Below, in pieces: positions 36,901 through 50,403 of a DNA stretch of 64,000 nucleotides. Each line of letters opens with the position of its first letter. Positions within the stretch are counted from its first letter, which is position 1. The notes under the pieces are model-generated. The model was not told where the DNA came from. It searched no databases and saw only the letters and a program-made list of their open reading frames with translations. The position numbers and the translations under genes are program-made. Source of the stretch: Isoetes taiwanensis (lineage: Eukaryota; Streptophyta; Lycopodiopsida; Isoetales; Isoetaceae); contig JAJEKV010000019.1 in NCBI GenBank assembly GCA_021234155.1, positions 938,339 to 1,002,338 of the forward strand. Reading direction: 5' to 3'.

Positions 36901-39900
36901 ACATCTATTTGGGATCCTGGTCTTTCTCCGCTCCAATTTTCTGAACCGAGTTTGATAAATTAGTTGGCTCCAAAATATTCTTGAGTATAGCTTTCAAAGC
37001 GTGACAAAGTGATCCTCTTCTCGCTGTATATTCTTTGTGGGTTTTGAGTATTTACCCAATTGCAAGCTCTTTCGGGCTTGTCCAAAGGTAAGCAGCTCTT
37101 CCGGGTCTCGCTTATCATCAGATGTGAACTCGAATGCAATACTGTAAAATGTTCTACCAAATATTCCAAACAATATTGTCTGCTTTCTATAATCGCTTTG
37201 CTTGCACTTTGCTTGATTAGGGCGCAGCCCTTCCTTGAATCATAAGAGTATGAAATGTGAAGTGCTAAAATCGATTTTGCCTGCCCGCTAATCTTGCTGT
37301 ACTGGTATGCACCTTAACATCCCGTGTCAAGAACCCAGGAAGAATGGCTAAATCAGATTTATTTTGCGTACTATACAAGATGTTTGATGACCATCCGAAA
37401 GATTGGGTGGAGAAGAGTAGCTGACAAAATATAACTTAGCTCAACCCGGTGCAGCCAAGTACAGCTTCAGCCTGGGCATTTATGCCTCATAGTTCTTCAA
37501 CACTTTGGAAAAGTTCGTAATGGGGAATGAATGTTTCATCTTTCCTTGACATTTGTAACTCATTCTAGGTTCACTTTCTGGCCAGAGAAGTGTACTCCCC
37601 GCTCTAAATGTGTTTCCGGGACCGGAATACTTCCCAGCTGGATTCCCAAATGTCCTTGTTGTTGATTTAATTTTGCTTTCTACAAGACTTCCATTAATAC
37701 GAGTTTTCTATGTTTGTTGGGTTCTTTCATCGTAGAGTGCTTCGAGGATCCTTGAAGGGCATTTTAAGTTATAACGAAGACAGATGCCGGTACCAACCCA
37801 TTTTGTTGGTGATGCCAGTTTGTTTATCTGTAGCTCATAGAGATATTTATCAGATCTTTTGTTTAAAATTTAAGCCATGGTGTTTTAGGTCAAGCATCTT
37901 GATTATAAACAAGGCATGTTTCATTTAGTAATAACGTTGTTGTTGATTGCGGCATGACGAATGTGGGCCATAGGTATGAGAATCTTGTTTGTGGCCTAGC
38001 ATTTCATCGATAGTTGATCCAGTTACACCGCCATGTTTCAAGTATGCGAATCGGGTCATTGATTGATTTCGATGAACCATGGCCGCAGCTTTGCTTGCTG
38101 TAAATAAGAAGTGATGAGCTACATTTTGCCCGCTGATTAAAACAAGTTAAATAATTTATATCCTCGGTCAATATTCCGCCAATACGTAGAACTGTGTTTC
38201 TCTTATCAGAGGCTAAATGAGATGGTGAATAAAATGCCAAGGCTGTTTTCTTCCATGTCGGCACGCCGCTAAAACTTACCGTGGTTCAGAATATGTAGAA
38301 ATTGCAATGAAAATGTAATGAGAAACCTTACATTCATGTTCTTCGGATAAATTCATTCGACGACACTAGTGGAAATGTCCACTTCCTAAACTAATTTTGG
38401 AAAAAGTCCAAAGTCAATCGTAAATATACAATCATGGTGAGTCTCGCTTTTATTATTATTCTTTTCTAGGGTTTTATTGGCACCGCATTGTGATGCTTAA
38501 ATTTCTCCCTCGCTTCTAAATTTGCCGATATAAGTTTTGCGTACCTTTAAATGCGTATCCATATCTCATCGCCCCAAGGCATTGATCGTAAAAGAAATAT
38601 TATCGTAGATAATGAAGATAAACATTGCTCGGGTCTCTTCTCGGGCAGTAATCCAAAAATCAAAAGTCGCCAGCTAACACACAAAAATCCCTACATCGAG
38701 AGCTTCAAGATGCATTAAATCTATTGAAAGATTGCCTAGATCTACATAGATCAAGAAACAAAGATTGAGAAGATATCACATGCTGCTTATAGTGGTATTC
38801 GAGTGCCGCACGTGAGTGTTGCGGGCTGTGTTTTTATACAAAAGATTTCGGAGGTTTGCCCGTAAAATAATTCATTTGTAATTGTACATAGATTCATATT
38901 TATTGTTCGTGAATCCTTAGAAAAAATGTTTGTGTCTTTTTAATTTGTTTTATTGTTCAATTGCATTAATGAACGCTTAATAAAGTAAAGTCTCTTTCTC
39001 TAATGTGGCCAAGCTTCCAAATCGCCCATCTTCTAACAAGCCCCTTTATGAGGCATCAAACCTTTGATTAAGGGCTCAAATGGAACTCTCTCTCACAAAC
39101 CATAAACTTCTGGCAATCTAGTCGGTCCTTCCTAGTTTAATATATCAAGTATTTGCTTCTAACTTTCAGATAAACAAAACAATGATGTGCCTCGCTACGT
39201 GGGTTGGCTTCCTTTTTTCTAAGTGGTGCATTGCATTGTCAAACGCTGGACTTAACAAAGGTCTTTCAATTGCACAGTTTGAACTGGGTCAAAGGGCGTG
39301 CCCGGCCATGAGCAAATTTCGTATATTTAAAATCCACATCCTTAGCTATGCATTCAATTGGCACAACTAATGTGAAACCTCAAAGCCATTGGCTCAACAT
39401 AAAAACCCATGTTGTCCTCATGACCATAAATCGCCTATCCCATGAAAGTGATTAAGTAAGCTCATACTCATCTTCAATCAGGAGCCAAATTTACAATTAG
39501 CTCATTATTCGTATAATTATATCATGTATTCTCCTTAGTTAAATATGACTTCAAATCCATCCATGTAATGCAAGATCTATTAGTGTTAATGCAGGCTCCT
39601 TCATGTCTAAATCTCCTCCGCCGCTAAGCCTGGGATGCAACCCAATTCCATCCTCGGGTAATTAACTTTATTTTATGACACAATTAAATTACAAAGTATT
39701 AAACATACAAGTCAAACAAGAAAACACAAGACACAAGAGGACAAAAACATAACAGTAACACAAATGGCGCTGGCGAAGCTCGACGTCGACTAGATCCAAT
39801 TCAATTGACTTTTCTCGACTTTCATGCCGAATCGCTTCAAGCACCTGCCATTCTTGGCTTGAATCAGCCCTTACAGTAGATGTTTCTAATCATTGATTAC

Positions 39901-41420
39901 CTTCTTAGCCCTATGAGTCTCCAATAACTATAATTTATCATATTTGCATGCAAAAATCAAGTGATGTACTCATCATGGCAACTCATAGCACTTCAATTGA
40001 TCAATAGCAAAACCCCACCGAGAATTTCTTCATGCATAGACTGACCCCTTTGCAATTAGGATTGCACTCGCATCATCTTCTAACCCAAGAATCAAAGTGT
40101 AAGAACACATACATGCGCCCACCTCGACCATCACTATCAGCTATAACTTTGCATACTTGATGAATTTTGAGTCAATGTATAAATTCCCGGAAAGAAAATT
40201 AAAAGGACCCTGGACACCGAGATATGATGTCAAATTCGCTCCAAACCCGCCTGGACTGTTCTCGCCTTCATGCTCCTCGCAACAACTTTTCTAAAGGGAT
40301 GCTCGTGATACATGTTATATAATATATGTACTATCGCACATAACATGATATTAGTTCATGTTGCCCCTTGCTCCCAAGAAAACAAAGCAAAGGCCGTGAA
40401 CTGGGAAGTCTCTACATCATAAAAAATCAGCAATCTCATCAACCGATGCTTGCTTTTTTTGTTTGCTCCAAGTGGATTAACTGTTTCAAAGAGAAAGAAA
40501 TCTGTTAATATCGAGCTCCCAATAATGCCTGGCGTCCGCTTCTTCCGACCTATCTGCTCGTGGATGTTAGATGCCCGTTTCTCGATTTATCTCCATATCG
40601 CATGCTTCACCCATGCGACGACACAAATGGAATGGCAAGATGAAGTCAGCCATTTTGAATGTAACAGAAGCCAATCGGCCGGCAAGCAAATACCAACCTG
40701 CTCTACTTAGTTGACATCCTCAGATCCGCTTGACAGCTGGCCGAGGACTGACGCCATCTACAACAGCCCACGATGCTCCAATCCGACCTCAGACCTTCAA
40801 AACCTCAGCTTCTATTCATAAACCCAAATGCCACCATCAAGATCAACAGATGGTATTTTGCATACCTCTATTAACCACTAACAATCTTATGTAACGTCCA
40901 TACGGTTTTTGATAGTGCACACATTATTGAACGAATTCCTAGTAACACCCATCCTAATCGATGTTTCAAAAAAATCCAAAAAAATGGACCATTGATTCTC
41001 CCTACCATTAGAAATTTCCAAATAAAAAAAAGGGGAGAGTCGATACGCAAGAATCCATGGCAACCGCATCAATCTGTAGCAGAACACCATGTTCCAACCC
41101 GCAAAAAGATGAAGATGAAGGAAAGATGTAGCAAATGCAGCTCCACAAACAAAAGACATGCCGGATATATCTGGTTCAATTGCTCTACCTTTATACCCCT
41201 CCCTCAAGTGCTTGTGCAACCTCCATCGTAGGTGATAACCATCCCTCTAGAGTATGGATATTGTGTAGATCAATGATATGCAAGGAAGAGAGTAAAGTGG
41301 CCACTAGCCAAGGCAATAAAGAGAGAAAGTGTCCCAAAGGCAAGGATTAGAGAGAGTAAAGTGGCCATTACAAGGGTAGACCTGAGAAAGGTGCGTCCAA
41401 AAGCAAAGAACTTTCAAAGC
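33960..41420. other. Long stretch without a supportable gene
   Basis: Many frames of 60-110 codons exist on both strands. None shows a domain, a conserved motif, a signal peptide with a sensible body or paired splice sites. No tRNA or rRNA seen. Parts may be heavily decayed retrotransposon, but I recognise no protease, reverse transcriptase or integrase motif. Confidence 0.45.
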
Positions 41421-41429
41421 TTCATTGAG

Positions 41430-41640
41430 ACAACGATTTCAACTCTGTTGGAAATGTTTAAGATGTATCGATTAGTTGTTGGAAATGTTCGGATAGGTAA
41501 TATAAGTGCAAATATTATCTGTCCAACATTTCCAACAAGCTTTAATCATGCAAATATTGTCTTTATCTTGTTGGAAATGATAGGTATATTCCCACAATTT
41601 TGGCTTGTTGAAAATGTTCGGACATGCAATATTCGCATTG
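41430..41640. repeat. Repeated ttggaaatgtt words with an internal hairpin
   Basis: The word (t)gttggaaatgtt or a close form occurs at about 41446, 41478, 41568 and 41608. It also occurs inverted at 41519-41540 (ctgtccaacatttccaacaa). The copies at 41475-41496 and 41519-41540 are inverted and could pair over about 20 bases with few mismatches around a loop of about 22 bases. This may be a small inverted-repeat element or its relic. Confidence 0.6.
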
Positions 41641-41719
41641 TTTGTGACTTCCAATAAGAGAGGGGTGCCAGAAGCCAAAATTCTAGAAAGAGAAAGTAGC
41701 CAGCATAGCATCTAGAATT

Positions 41720-44560
41720 CACCCCATTGGATACTTCAAAAGTCAATCCTGTCGATAAATAAATCCAAAACAAAATTTGATAGTAAACTCAATGCAAATG
41801 GTCAAGTAAGTATCAATGCCACATACGTGATTTATTTTTGTATTTTTCTTTTTGGTCTTCCCCTAGCTTCAATTATGTTATGGATAAATGCTACCTAAGC
41901 CATCATGAAGAGAGCCTCGCAGATCCGTTTTTAGAGGGGAAATTAATTCTGGTGGAGACTCATTCTACACGGATCCCGCATCGACAAAGTTTTGCTATCG
42001 AAAGTATGAGTCAAAGGCAGTGATGAAGTCGAAGGAAGAAACACCTGATCCCGAACAAGATGTAGCCCCGCTCATGAAGTCCAATACCTCCTCAACCAAG
42101 TAAAAACCAAGAGGTTAATTGAAATTCTCCTTTTGTTCTCGATTTTAGTCAGTTTTGGGCAAGTTTTATGGGACTTGAAAGAGAGGATCCTCGTGATTTG
42201 GCCGAAAGCTGTATATTCCATAAATTGAACCTCTTCAAAAGTGCCGCCTGTGCTTGGCTGGTGAAGGACTTCTAGTCGCGGTAAAGTGTGCTCATGGCGA
42301 AGGCGAAAATCAATGTGAAATATGTGGAATCAAGAGTCGCTGAACGCATGAAATACTCGACAAGTATTTTATAAATGAATCTTGAAACCTTTGAAAGTCA
42401 ATATAAGTAAAAATTTCTATGATATGTGTTGTAATTTTTTCAATTTAAAATATTTAGAATGGATTGTGAGCAAAATGTTCTCATGTGTCTTTAGAACTCA
42501 GATATGATAGAGCTCTCGGCTGCACCTCGCCTATCTAAAGCCACATACACATTCGAAGTAAGGCCGAGTGGAACCTAAACCGCCATGATTAGCTCCACCG
42601 ACATCAAAATTTTGAAAGATGTGGAGTGTATTAGTGGTTCAATGATCAATTGATCCTCCTTTTCTTAAGGTGATATCGAATCGACGGTGGATCACTGCAT
42701 TGTGCCATCACATGCATATGTTTGCAGACATGAATACTTGATGCTCTAAGGGTCGAGCCATCCCTTTCATTTCTTTTAATTCTTTTTTCCAAGGACAATA
42801 GTTACAAAACAATACTCTAAACATGCGAATCAATAAGTAAGCAGACATGTTTGTTCACTTGTGATGGATACCGATCGATCTTGCTTTTTGATCGTGAGCA
42901 AAGACGTGTTTCTCGCATGTAGATATGTAAACCGTGAATATATCACTTGATGCGATGCGGGTCGTGCGGCGTAAGGCATGTTATTGAGAGGTTAGTGCTT
43001 GTTCATCGTGATTTTAGTTGTTAAGACAATGACAACAAACTTTGAATGCAGACCCAAAATTGTTTCTATTATTGGCTAAATTTAGCTCTACAACCTCGGG
43101 ATGTTGTGAAAATTTCCGCACACCTTCAAACCGATGGTCTTTCGCGTGGCCCTACCGTATGTATGCACAAATCGTGGAGGGGTAATTGAAAGGAGGAATA
43201 TATTGTTGCCTAATCTAAGAAGTGAAACCAATGTAAAGCAAAACAAACCAAACTCGTTATTGACAAAGTGTGGTTAATCGCAGCCAGGACACTTCGTATC
43301 AGGATCTAGTTGATGTTAGAGCATTATCTATGCTTGGAAATTAAGATTAGAAGCAATAAAAAGCCGGAATCGAGAGAAACATATGTATTGAGGAAAGTAT
43401 GTAGGTGTACATGAGCTACTTCTCAGACTTTCAAATCTTCTTATGTACATAATTGTTATTGTAACCTCGATTCATTTGAATGAAAAATTCAAGTATTCAA
43501 TTATATGTTCTATGTCAGCAAAAATAAGGCATCAAGTGTTCAAAAATTCAAGTCTTCAAAAGAAATCAAGACAAACTCATTTTCACAACCGGTTAATAAA
43601 ACTCGATGAGTTCTAAAATTATAGGAATGGTTTTACATTTCATTCTCATCGAAAAGAACTTCTGCAATTTCAGAAAATTTTCTCCTCATCTAAAGCGGAT
43701 CCAAATTCTATATACAACCTTCCGTTTTGACGCTCGGGCTTGGTGGCATGTGAAGCCTCGATTGCAGCCAGATCCGGGTGTTGCAATATTATGTGCCCAA
43801 GACATCTCTACCGCAAAGATTGTAGCCGATGGTTTATCTCGTGCCCTTCTTGTAATACATACTTCCTGTACGACATTATTACCAAAGCTAGGTACCATGT
43901 TCCATTGAATTGGAAAGTCTTTCTCCAATTATCCATTTTCCTTTGATTTCATCATAATCCAAAATTCAGCACCCTCGCATCATTCCCATTCTACATCGAC
44001 AACAAAATTATCACCAACTCTAAGTGCCTTTGCTAACATCGAGGATTGAGAAGAACAAGGACAGGCCGGATTTACTACCTCTTCTCAATGTCAATGCACA
44101 TCGAGGATGGTACAATAACTTGAAGTTTTCAATCATCAACATAGTTCTTGTTCATAACGTCCATTATGCCATCCAAGCACAACAGAAAGTATGAAAGTTC
44201 CCGTGGTGTAAATCGCAGAACGAGAGATCTGTGGATTGAACAAATGCATGTACACAATGGATCTCGCTAGTGTTGGAAAACTTTTCTCGCACCCCTATGC
44301 TTTCTTTTCTTTCTATCCTTCAAATCTTTGATTTCCCAAAGAACCTTTTTTTTTATTTTTCTCCTCCTTGTCGATTTCTCCTCTGTATGTGTTCATCCAC
44401 CCTGATGTTCCACAAGTAAATATCTCTTTATGTACCCTCTACCACTTCATGAGCATTACCCACCTCCTGGAGTCAGATTTTAATTAAAGCTTGTCTTAAC
44501 CATCTTTTAACTAAACAAATCTGCCATCGTGGTTCATCTTTTTCCACAGGGAGTTAGATG
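41720..44560. other. No supportable gene
   Basis: A frame near 43740-43890 contains KIVADGLSR, reminiscent of the VADALSR word of Ty3-type RNase H. Nothing around it supports an element. Confidence 0.45.
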
Positions 44561-44574
44561 TAACGCTCCTTAAT

Positions 44575-45085
44575 CTGGACATGCCTTTTAACTAACCGCA
44601 AACCATCTAGATGCTTATGAAAGAAGTCACTTCTAAATGCGCATTTGAAAGCTTCAGAAACTCGTGAATTTCTGCTGTGCACATTCAAGGTTCAATATCA
44701 GCGGCCTACCATGGGTCATTCACATAGCCTACTATGCCTCTGCCCCTAGTTTGATCCAAGTCTGCACACTGAGCTTACTCATCACCATGGGCCCACATAA
44801 ATTTACTATGCTCGTCCTCGGATCCAAAGTCTATACTTGGCGTCTATGGTTACACTACGCTCCTTGCAAATTACCCATGGCTATAGGGCACCCATGGAGA
44901 CTCGAATCGACCGCCTGCTACCAACTGAATGTTCCTAACCGACATGCCCTTAACTAACTGGCAAAACTGCCTAGACGCTTATGAGTAGCCACTTCCACCC
45001 ATTTATGCCGCAGAAAGTCTCGTAGAACGCCCCATGTGTATATTCAAAGGTTCGATTATTTAGAGCGGGTTCACCATGGGCCCAA
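44575..45085. repeat. Degenerate duplication, spacing about 360 bp
   Basis: 44577-44725 and 44937-45085 share, in order, gacatgcc(t/c)tttaactaac, tctagatgcttatga/cctagacgcttatga, agtcacttc/agccacttcc, cattcaaggttc/attcaaaggttcgat and ccatggg. The copies are strongly diverged. No coding sense. Confidence 0.6.
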
Positions 45086-45517
45086 GTATATATTGAACCG
45101 AAAAAATTTTTATATCATATAGATCAAAGGTCGCTTTAGTACCTAGCCACAAAGTAAAAATGGTATAAAAGCCTTGAATCTAGATGTGACCATCCGAAAA
45201 CACATAATGTCCTTTTGGCACCCCTTCCCTTTCCTGGGCCCATATATTCGCAGGTGCTCATGAAGCAAAGGTTGTACCCAACAAAAAGCATCGGTTCCCT
45301 ATGATCCGATATATAGTAATGTGTTTCTTTGATAATCTCATCCGCCACCCAGTCATACCGATACGTTATTCGGGGAATCCAAAAAACGGTAATCTAAATT
45401 TTGAACGATGAAACTAATACTAAACTGTTAGACGTGGTATTACACCAGTAATTCATACCATGCCCTGCTGACTCACTGGGCACCACTGCACCCAGCACTT
45501 AGTGATGTGCAATGCTA

Positions 45518-46060
45518 ACACACGCCACCACACCACACCATGCACCACACACACTGGCAACCATCAAACATACGATACCAACCTGGGCGTCACACCACAC
45601 ATTATGAGCACATACCATGCACCACACTTTACACGCTTATAGACCATCCACCACACACATACTATATACTAAATGTGCGGCCAGAGGCAAGGAGTGGTGG
45701 GACATTGTGTGGTGGTGGTGGAGTGGTGGTGGGGAGATGTGAGTGTGGAAGGGACAAAGGAGTGTGTGTGGTGGTGGGGAGATGGTGGGGTGTGTGTGTG
45801 GGAGCCGGTGGAGGTGGTGGTGGGAGACAGAGGTCGTGGTGGGAGATGGTGGGGTGTGGTGTGGGATATGGTGGACCCGAGGGCGTGGTGGTGGAGATGG
45901 TGTGTTTGAAATGTGTGTATGGGTGGCAAAGATGTGGTGGTAAGTCTATGGTGGATGAAATGCGGTATGGATATGTAGTGGTATGATAGATGGGTAAAAG
46001 TTGGCGTGGTGTGGTGGTAGTGACAAAATGTGGTGGACTGGTGGTGAGAGATCAGGTGGT
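45518..46060. repeat. Strand-asymmetric low-complexity block: AC-rich then GT-rich
   Basis: About 45518-45665 is dominated by cac, cca and aca words on the plus strand. From about 45685 to 46060 it switches to gtgg and ggtgg words. The two arms are near-complementary in places: ccaccacaccac at 45525-45536 against gtggtgtggtgg at 46006-46017. A large imperfect foldback is therefore possible. Long open frames here on both strands (up to 148 codons) are products of the low complexity and are not called as genes. Confidence 0.8.
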
Positions 46061-46089
46061 GAAACGAGTGGCTGTAGAAATATAAATAC

Positions 46090-47825
46090 AGCCGAGCATA
46101 TAACGATATATACTCAATATGCCATAAATCATTACTTTGGAGGGTTTTCCCTTAGCAAACTCAAAAAAGTGGACTCAAACATATCGCTAATGCTATCGGC
46201 GCTTAATTCATAACTCATAAGGTGCATCCAAACACGCTATAATAACTCACAAATCAATGTTGAAAAGAGGAAGAAACACAATCCATTGGTTCCATCTAAA
46301 CCTTGAACATATCAGTAGAAGCAAGGAATGATGATTTCATGGTGTTTCTTTTAAAAATGTAAGTTCTAGTTCGAACACACAAATACTGTGTATCAAGTTA
46401 GTAAATCAAGTTAGCAACCCATCACCCATTTGCAAACATCCTCTTCCATATTATGTAAATGGCAATGAGACAAAGTTCCAAATCTCTGCTCTAATGCACT
46501 AAAGTTAAAGAAAACAAGAACTTTAAGTGTCATGGCTTTCAAAGAGAGAGGCTACATTAAAGCTAAAATCATAGCTATAATGGATACTTCAATTGCTGGC
46601 GTACTGTTTTGTCTCAAGATTCTAGCCTTCAATCCAATGTCAAATCATTTAGTAATGTACCGGACACTATGTGAACCAAGGTAAATCAACTAGAATGTAA
46701 AACCCTCACCACTTTATGGGTTTGCCATCATGGCGGAAGAGGTCCAGAAACGACAAATATTTATTTGTGGAATCAACCCACAATGCCTCCTCGAGGCTTT
46801 AATATACCTTTAGTAATAAAAGCACATGGTTATGACTACAATTCCCACACACTTGCCTTCTCGCTAAGACACTTACAATTGAGAGATCCAAATACAAAAT
46901 GGACCTCTTTAACAATTATACATTGAATGCATACAAAAGGCTAGGTCTTAATGAAGTGCTATAGAGGACGATATGGTACCATGCATGCACAAGACGATTC
47001 AGCCATCCGGCTGAAAAGTGTTGCTATATCCAACTGCTATTCTTTATTATGCCGCGCTCCTCCGGTGAGTTTATAAGTGTCGTCTGTAGAAATTTTTCTG
47101 TCAGCTGAAGTGTTTACTACAACTCCGAAACAACTATATAAGCAGAATGGGTTTAGTAGATCCAAGTAGGTTTTGATAAATCAATATAGTAAATAACAAT
47201 CGTATAGCCTTTATCTTTTAAACGGGGAGTGCTAAGATCCAAGCATAAAGCAAGAGCAAAAAGTAAAAGATGTATGCTAAATGATGATCTCGTAAAGTAA
47301 CTAAAATAAGAATACCTTTAAATGACTTATCAATGAATTTCAAAAGGCATCCTAAATGATGGACACTATTGCATGAGTAAGTTGCTATCCTTTGTCTAAG
47401 AAATAGGTCGAAAGCACAAATTCTCCAATAATTAAAATATAAGTGAGGTTTCAGGATAGAGTGTTTGACCTCCAAATATAAATGAATCAATTCTCGAATA
47501 TAATAACACATGCCGCCTTTGCCGTGCTTAAGAGCCACTGAGGATGGCACATCCGCAGACCGCATCAAGTACAAAATAATAATAAGAACATAAGCCCTTA
47601 AAAATAGTAATAGTGAGATGGAAAGGGTAAACCTATGCGCAGATGCACCGACGTTATTCTTGAGAGAAGGAGAAATCTTCTAAGTAAGAAGAAAACATAT
47701 TGTCTCAACTTGTAAGCAGTATATTCTACTCATCGACTCAACTTAACAAAGGTTGGCGTTGATTCATCATGACTATCCACACAAACTATATGATCGTATC
47801 TCGACGCTTCGCATATGGATGTCGC
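46090..47825. other. No supportable gene
   Basis: A 118-codon minus-strand frame (47218-47574) ends with a hydrophobic stretch but has no family resemblance or splice context. Confidence 0.45.
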
Positions 47826-47831
47826 TGGGAC

Positions 47832-47900
47832 ACATGCCAAATTTCCATACCCCTCGCAGCGGCGTTTAAAAATAACATGTCAAATTTCCATACCCCGCAG
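47832..47900. repeat. Short direct repeat
   Basis: The word catg(c)caaatttccatacccc(t)cgcagc occurs at 47833-47859 and 47877-47901, about 44 bp apart, with one-base differences. Confidence 0.8.
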
Positions 47901-47931
47901 CATAAAGTTTGAAAACAATACCAAAACAATC

Positions 47932-48400
47932 TCAAAAACAACAGATCACCAACAAAATAAGAGGTTTGGCTCCATAAGCAACAGATCCACCAACGATGAT
48001 TTCCTTTGGCACAGGAATCCATGGATAATGGCAGCTATAACAAAAAAAGTGAGAACAAGGGCTAAGAGCTGCCATGCAAAACTCCTCCCTGATGCCTGCC
48101 ATAGCCAGAAAACTCCAAGAACAAAGGCACTGCACCGATATTCTGAGAACAAAGGCATAAACGGTTAGGTCTAATGAAGCTCCTGAGGAACGAAATGGCG
48201 GGAGGATTCCCAAATGGATTAGATGCGCGTCGCAGATCTGCCCTGCAACCAGAAGCCCTTTGTATGCTAAATATTTGCAAAACTCCATTTTGCCACAAAG
48301 TATCTTCAGAGCTGGCCAAAATTCCAACTTCCCAAACCCATAAGCGACTCTCATGATTGAATTGGCTTCTAAAGATTCCATGGTAGTGTCTACTTACAGA
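47932..48400 (-). other. Overlapping minus-strand frames, coding status unclear
   Basis: Three minus-strand frames are open over much of 47930-48400: 149, 114 and 70 codons. The 70-codon frame (48158-47946) contains a clear hydrophobic segment (LLALVLTFFVIAAIIHGFL). Parts of the 114-codon frame (LWVWEVG, LWQNG) faintly recall bulb-lectin repeats. A possible 3' splice site (tttgttctcag) lies near 48150. I cannot assign a family, and long open frames may only reflect local composition. Confidence 0.2.
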
Positions 48401-49497
48401 CCCCATAAATTCCGACCGAATCTAATTCTTGTTTTTATCAGAGGTAATGCAACCACTGCAAAGTAACGTCAGAGAAGTTGATGTGCATCCTCGCTCCAAT
48501 ACCTAGTGGGTCCATGATGCCGCATTCGCTATCAATATATTTGTTGCCAACGCATTATGCACCATCTATGAAAACATGCAAATGTATGCAACAGAAAGTG
48601 CTTCAAATATTCTTGCAACAAAGAAGCTTAGAGTTAGAATACGCGTTATTAACTAGGTGTAATCCCGAGATGCAAATGCAAGCTTTGTAATTTAGAAAAT
48701 GGCGTATGCAATTAAATCTAGAGAATCCGATTATATAAACTCCAGAACGGAGTTTTATTAATAGGTAGAGGCTAGCCTCCAACCATCCCTTTTCATCATT
48801 TTAACTGGAGCCACCATTCCTTGCCTTATTTCTTCCTCGCATTACCTCAAGCACTACATGCCCTTGGCTCAAATGCCGAAAGTGTGAGGCCAAAGTGGTA
48901 TTTAACCCCTCGCGATAAAAAGCAAAAGTCGGTGGATCCGATAGGGGCAATTTTCAAACTTGATCGGGCATGGAAAAACGATTCGGCATATGGCTCAATT
49001 TAGCAGAGCTCCGTGAAAACAAGATCAAACCAGATAATTCCATAAAGGCAAAGAGATGTACAGAACTAAAGAAAGAAAAAAATGCATCACCGCACAAACA
49101 AAGGTATACATGACAAAGGGGGCTGTAAGACGCTATGGTACTACAAACAAAAACTGGCCGGCACCCATTTAGGAGATAGGAGTCCGAATAGGGTTTAGGT
49201 CACATAGCTACTTACCGCGAAGGGAGATCGGGGCCGGATGATCGACTACTATTATTAAAAGTAAAAGCACGCTTTTTAGCAAATATCAAGATATGCTAGG
49301 TATATGCCAAGCATAACTCAATATGCCCACATACCCATATAAATTCAGGGTTCGTTCTAGGGGCAACCCAAAAATTAGTAGTTTCATAAATTATACTTCC
49401 AAATAACATATGTAGTCATGCCTTTAAATTCTTCATAATTGTCAAGTAAACATATGATCATGGGTTTCATGATTGTGTGTATGATTTTGCTCTCACA

Positions 49498-49567
49498 AGT
49501 AATATGCCAATGTGCCCCATTTTAGAAAGAGTTGTCGGCAAACTAATAATAATTCTCCAAGTTTCTT
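49498..49567. repeat. Direct repeat, copy 1 (partner at 50326-50403)
   Basis: The segment starting tgctctcacaagtaatatgc and running through ccaatgtgccccattttaga to a ctaataat-a-ttc-caagtttc end is repeated at 50326-50403 with a few changes. The spacing is 828 bp. Weaker similarity (catgattt) extends to the left of both. Confidence 0.9.
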
Positions 49568-49937
49568 TATCATTATCACAAATAAGCTAATTCGGCAGAC
49601 GTATTTTCCGCATGGTGGCTAGAGTTTGGACTTGGCGAAACAATTTGCACTGGTTTCCATGTATAATATAGATACACATTGTAAGTCGGGTTTGAAATGC
49701 CAATTGTAGTTCTCTTGCCTAAAATGACCACTGTCACACTTTGATTTGCATGTTTATTTGGAAAAGGCTCCATCAATAGAATAACCTAGCATCATTACTT
49801 TTGTTAAATTACTTTAATTTGGTGGCTATTGTTTTTGTAAAGCAGCTTTTAAAAGTGGTGGTCAAGAGATTCCCTGGGTGTATCCATCATGGTCTCATTA
49901 AATATCTGGCTCTATCATTTGTGTAAGGCTTTACATC

Positions 49938-50018
49938 ATGGGTTCATTTGAAGCTGGCGATGCCCTCAAGGTGTTCAGGAATGAGGAGGTGCGCACTGCG
50001 TTGATCCCTGCAGAATTG
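49938..50018 (+). other. Possible first exon, family unknown
   Basis: From the atg at 49938 an open, charged peptide (MGSFEAGDALKVFRNEEVRT...PAEL) runs to a possible donor (gag|gtacac) near 50018. It lies between the two copies of the 49.5/50.3 kb direct repeat. No continuing exon was found, so this may be chance or a remnant. Confidence 0.25.
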
Positions 50019-50325
50019 AGGTACACAAATTATATTCTCCTTTACTTGCTACCCTCGTAAGGAGCAATCTAAGGCACCATGTAGTATATATCCTTCCTAG
50101 GTAGGCAGCTACGCCTGAGCACAGCTATCCATTATATATTAATTAACTTGATCCTTAAAAATAAGTGGTATTTACAAATTTACTTTCAAAACAATGATGC
50201 ATGCCATATATATATATTTTCAATAATGTACACGAACATTGTTGGCCAAAATAATGGCTGGAATTCTTCAAATCAGTTTGGCAAATCCATGACCATGGTC
50301 GCAGATCGTGTCCATGATTTTAATG

Positions 50326-50403
50326 TGCTCTCACAAGTAATATGCCAATGTGCCCCATTTTAGAAAGGGCAGTTTGCAAACTAATAATAAATCTTCAAGT
50401 TTC
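50326..50403. repeat. Direct repeat, copy 2 (partner at 49498-49567)
   Basis: Counterpart of the 49498 copy. The first 45 bases are identical; the right part has small changes (gggcagtttgc for gagttgtcggc). Confidence 0.9.

Noticed and set aside
43740-43900. KIVADGLSR as a Ty3-type RNase H motif
   Set aside because: Single short word, no neighbouring RT or integrase motif in any frame.
45540-45986. 148-codon plus-strand frame and 86-codon His/Thr/Pro-rich minus-strand frame
   Set aside because: Both are by-products of the GT/AC low-complexity block; composition is explained by gtgg repeats alone.
47218-47574. 118-codon minus-strand frame with hydrophobic end
   Set aside because: No family resemblance and no supporting splice sites or start context.
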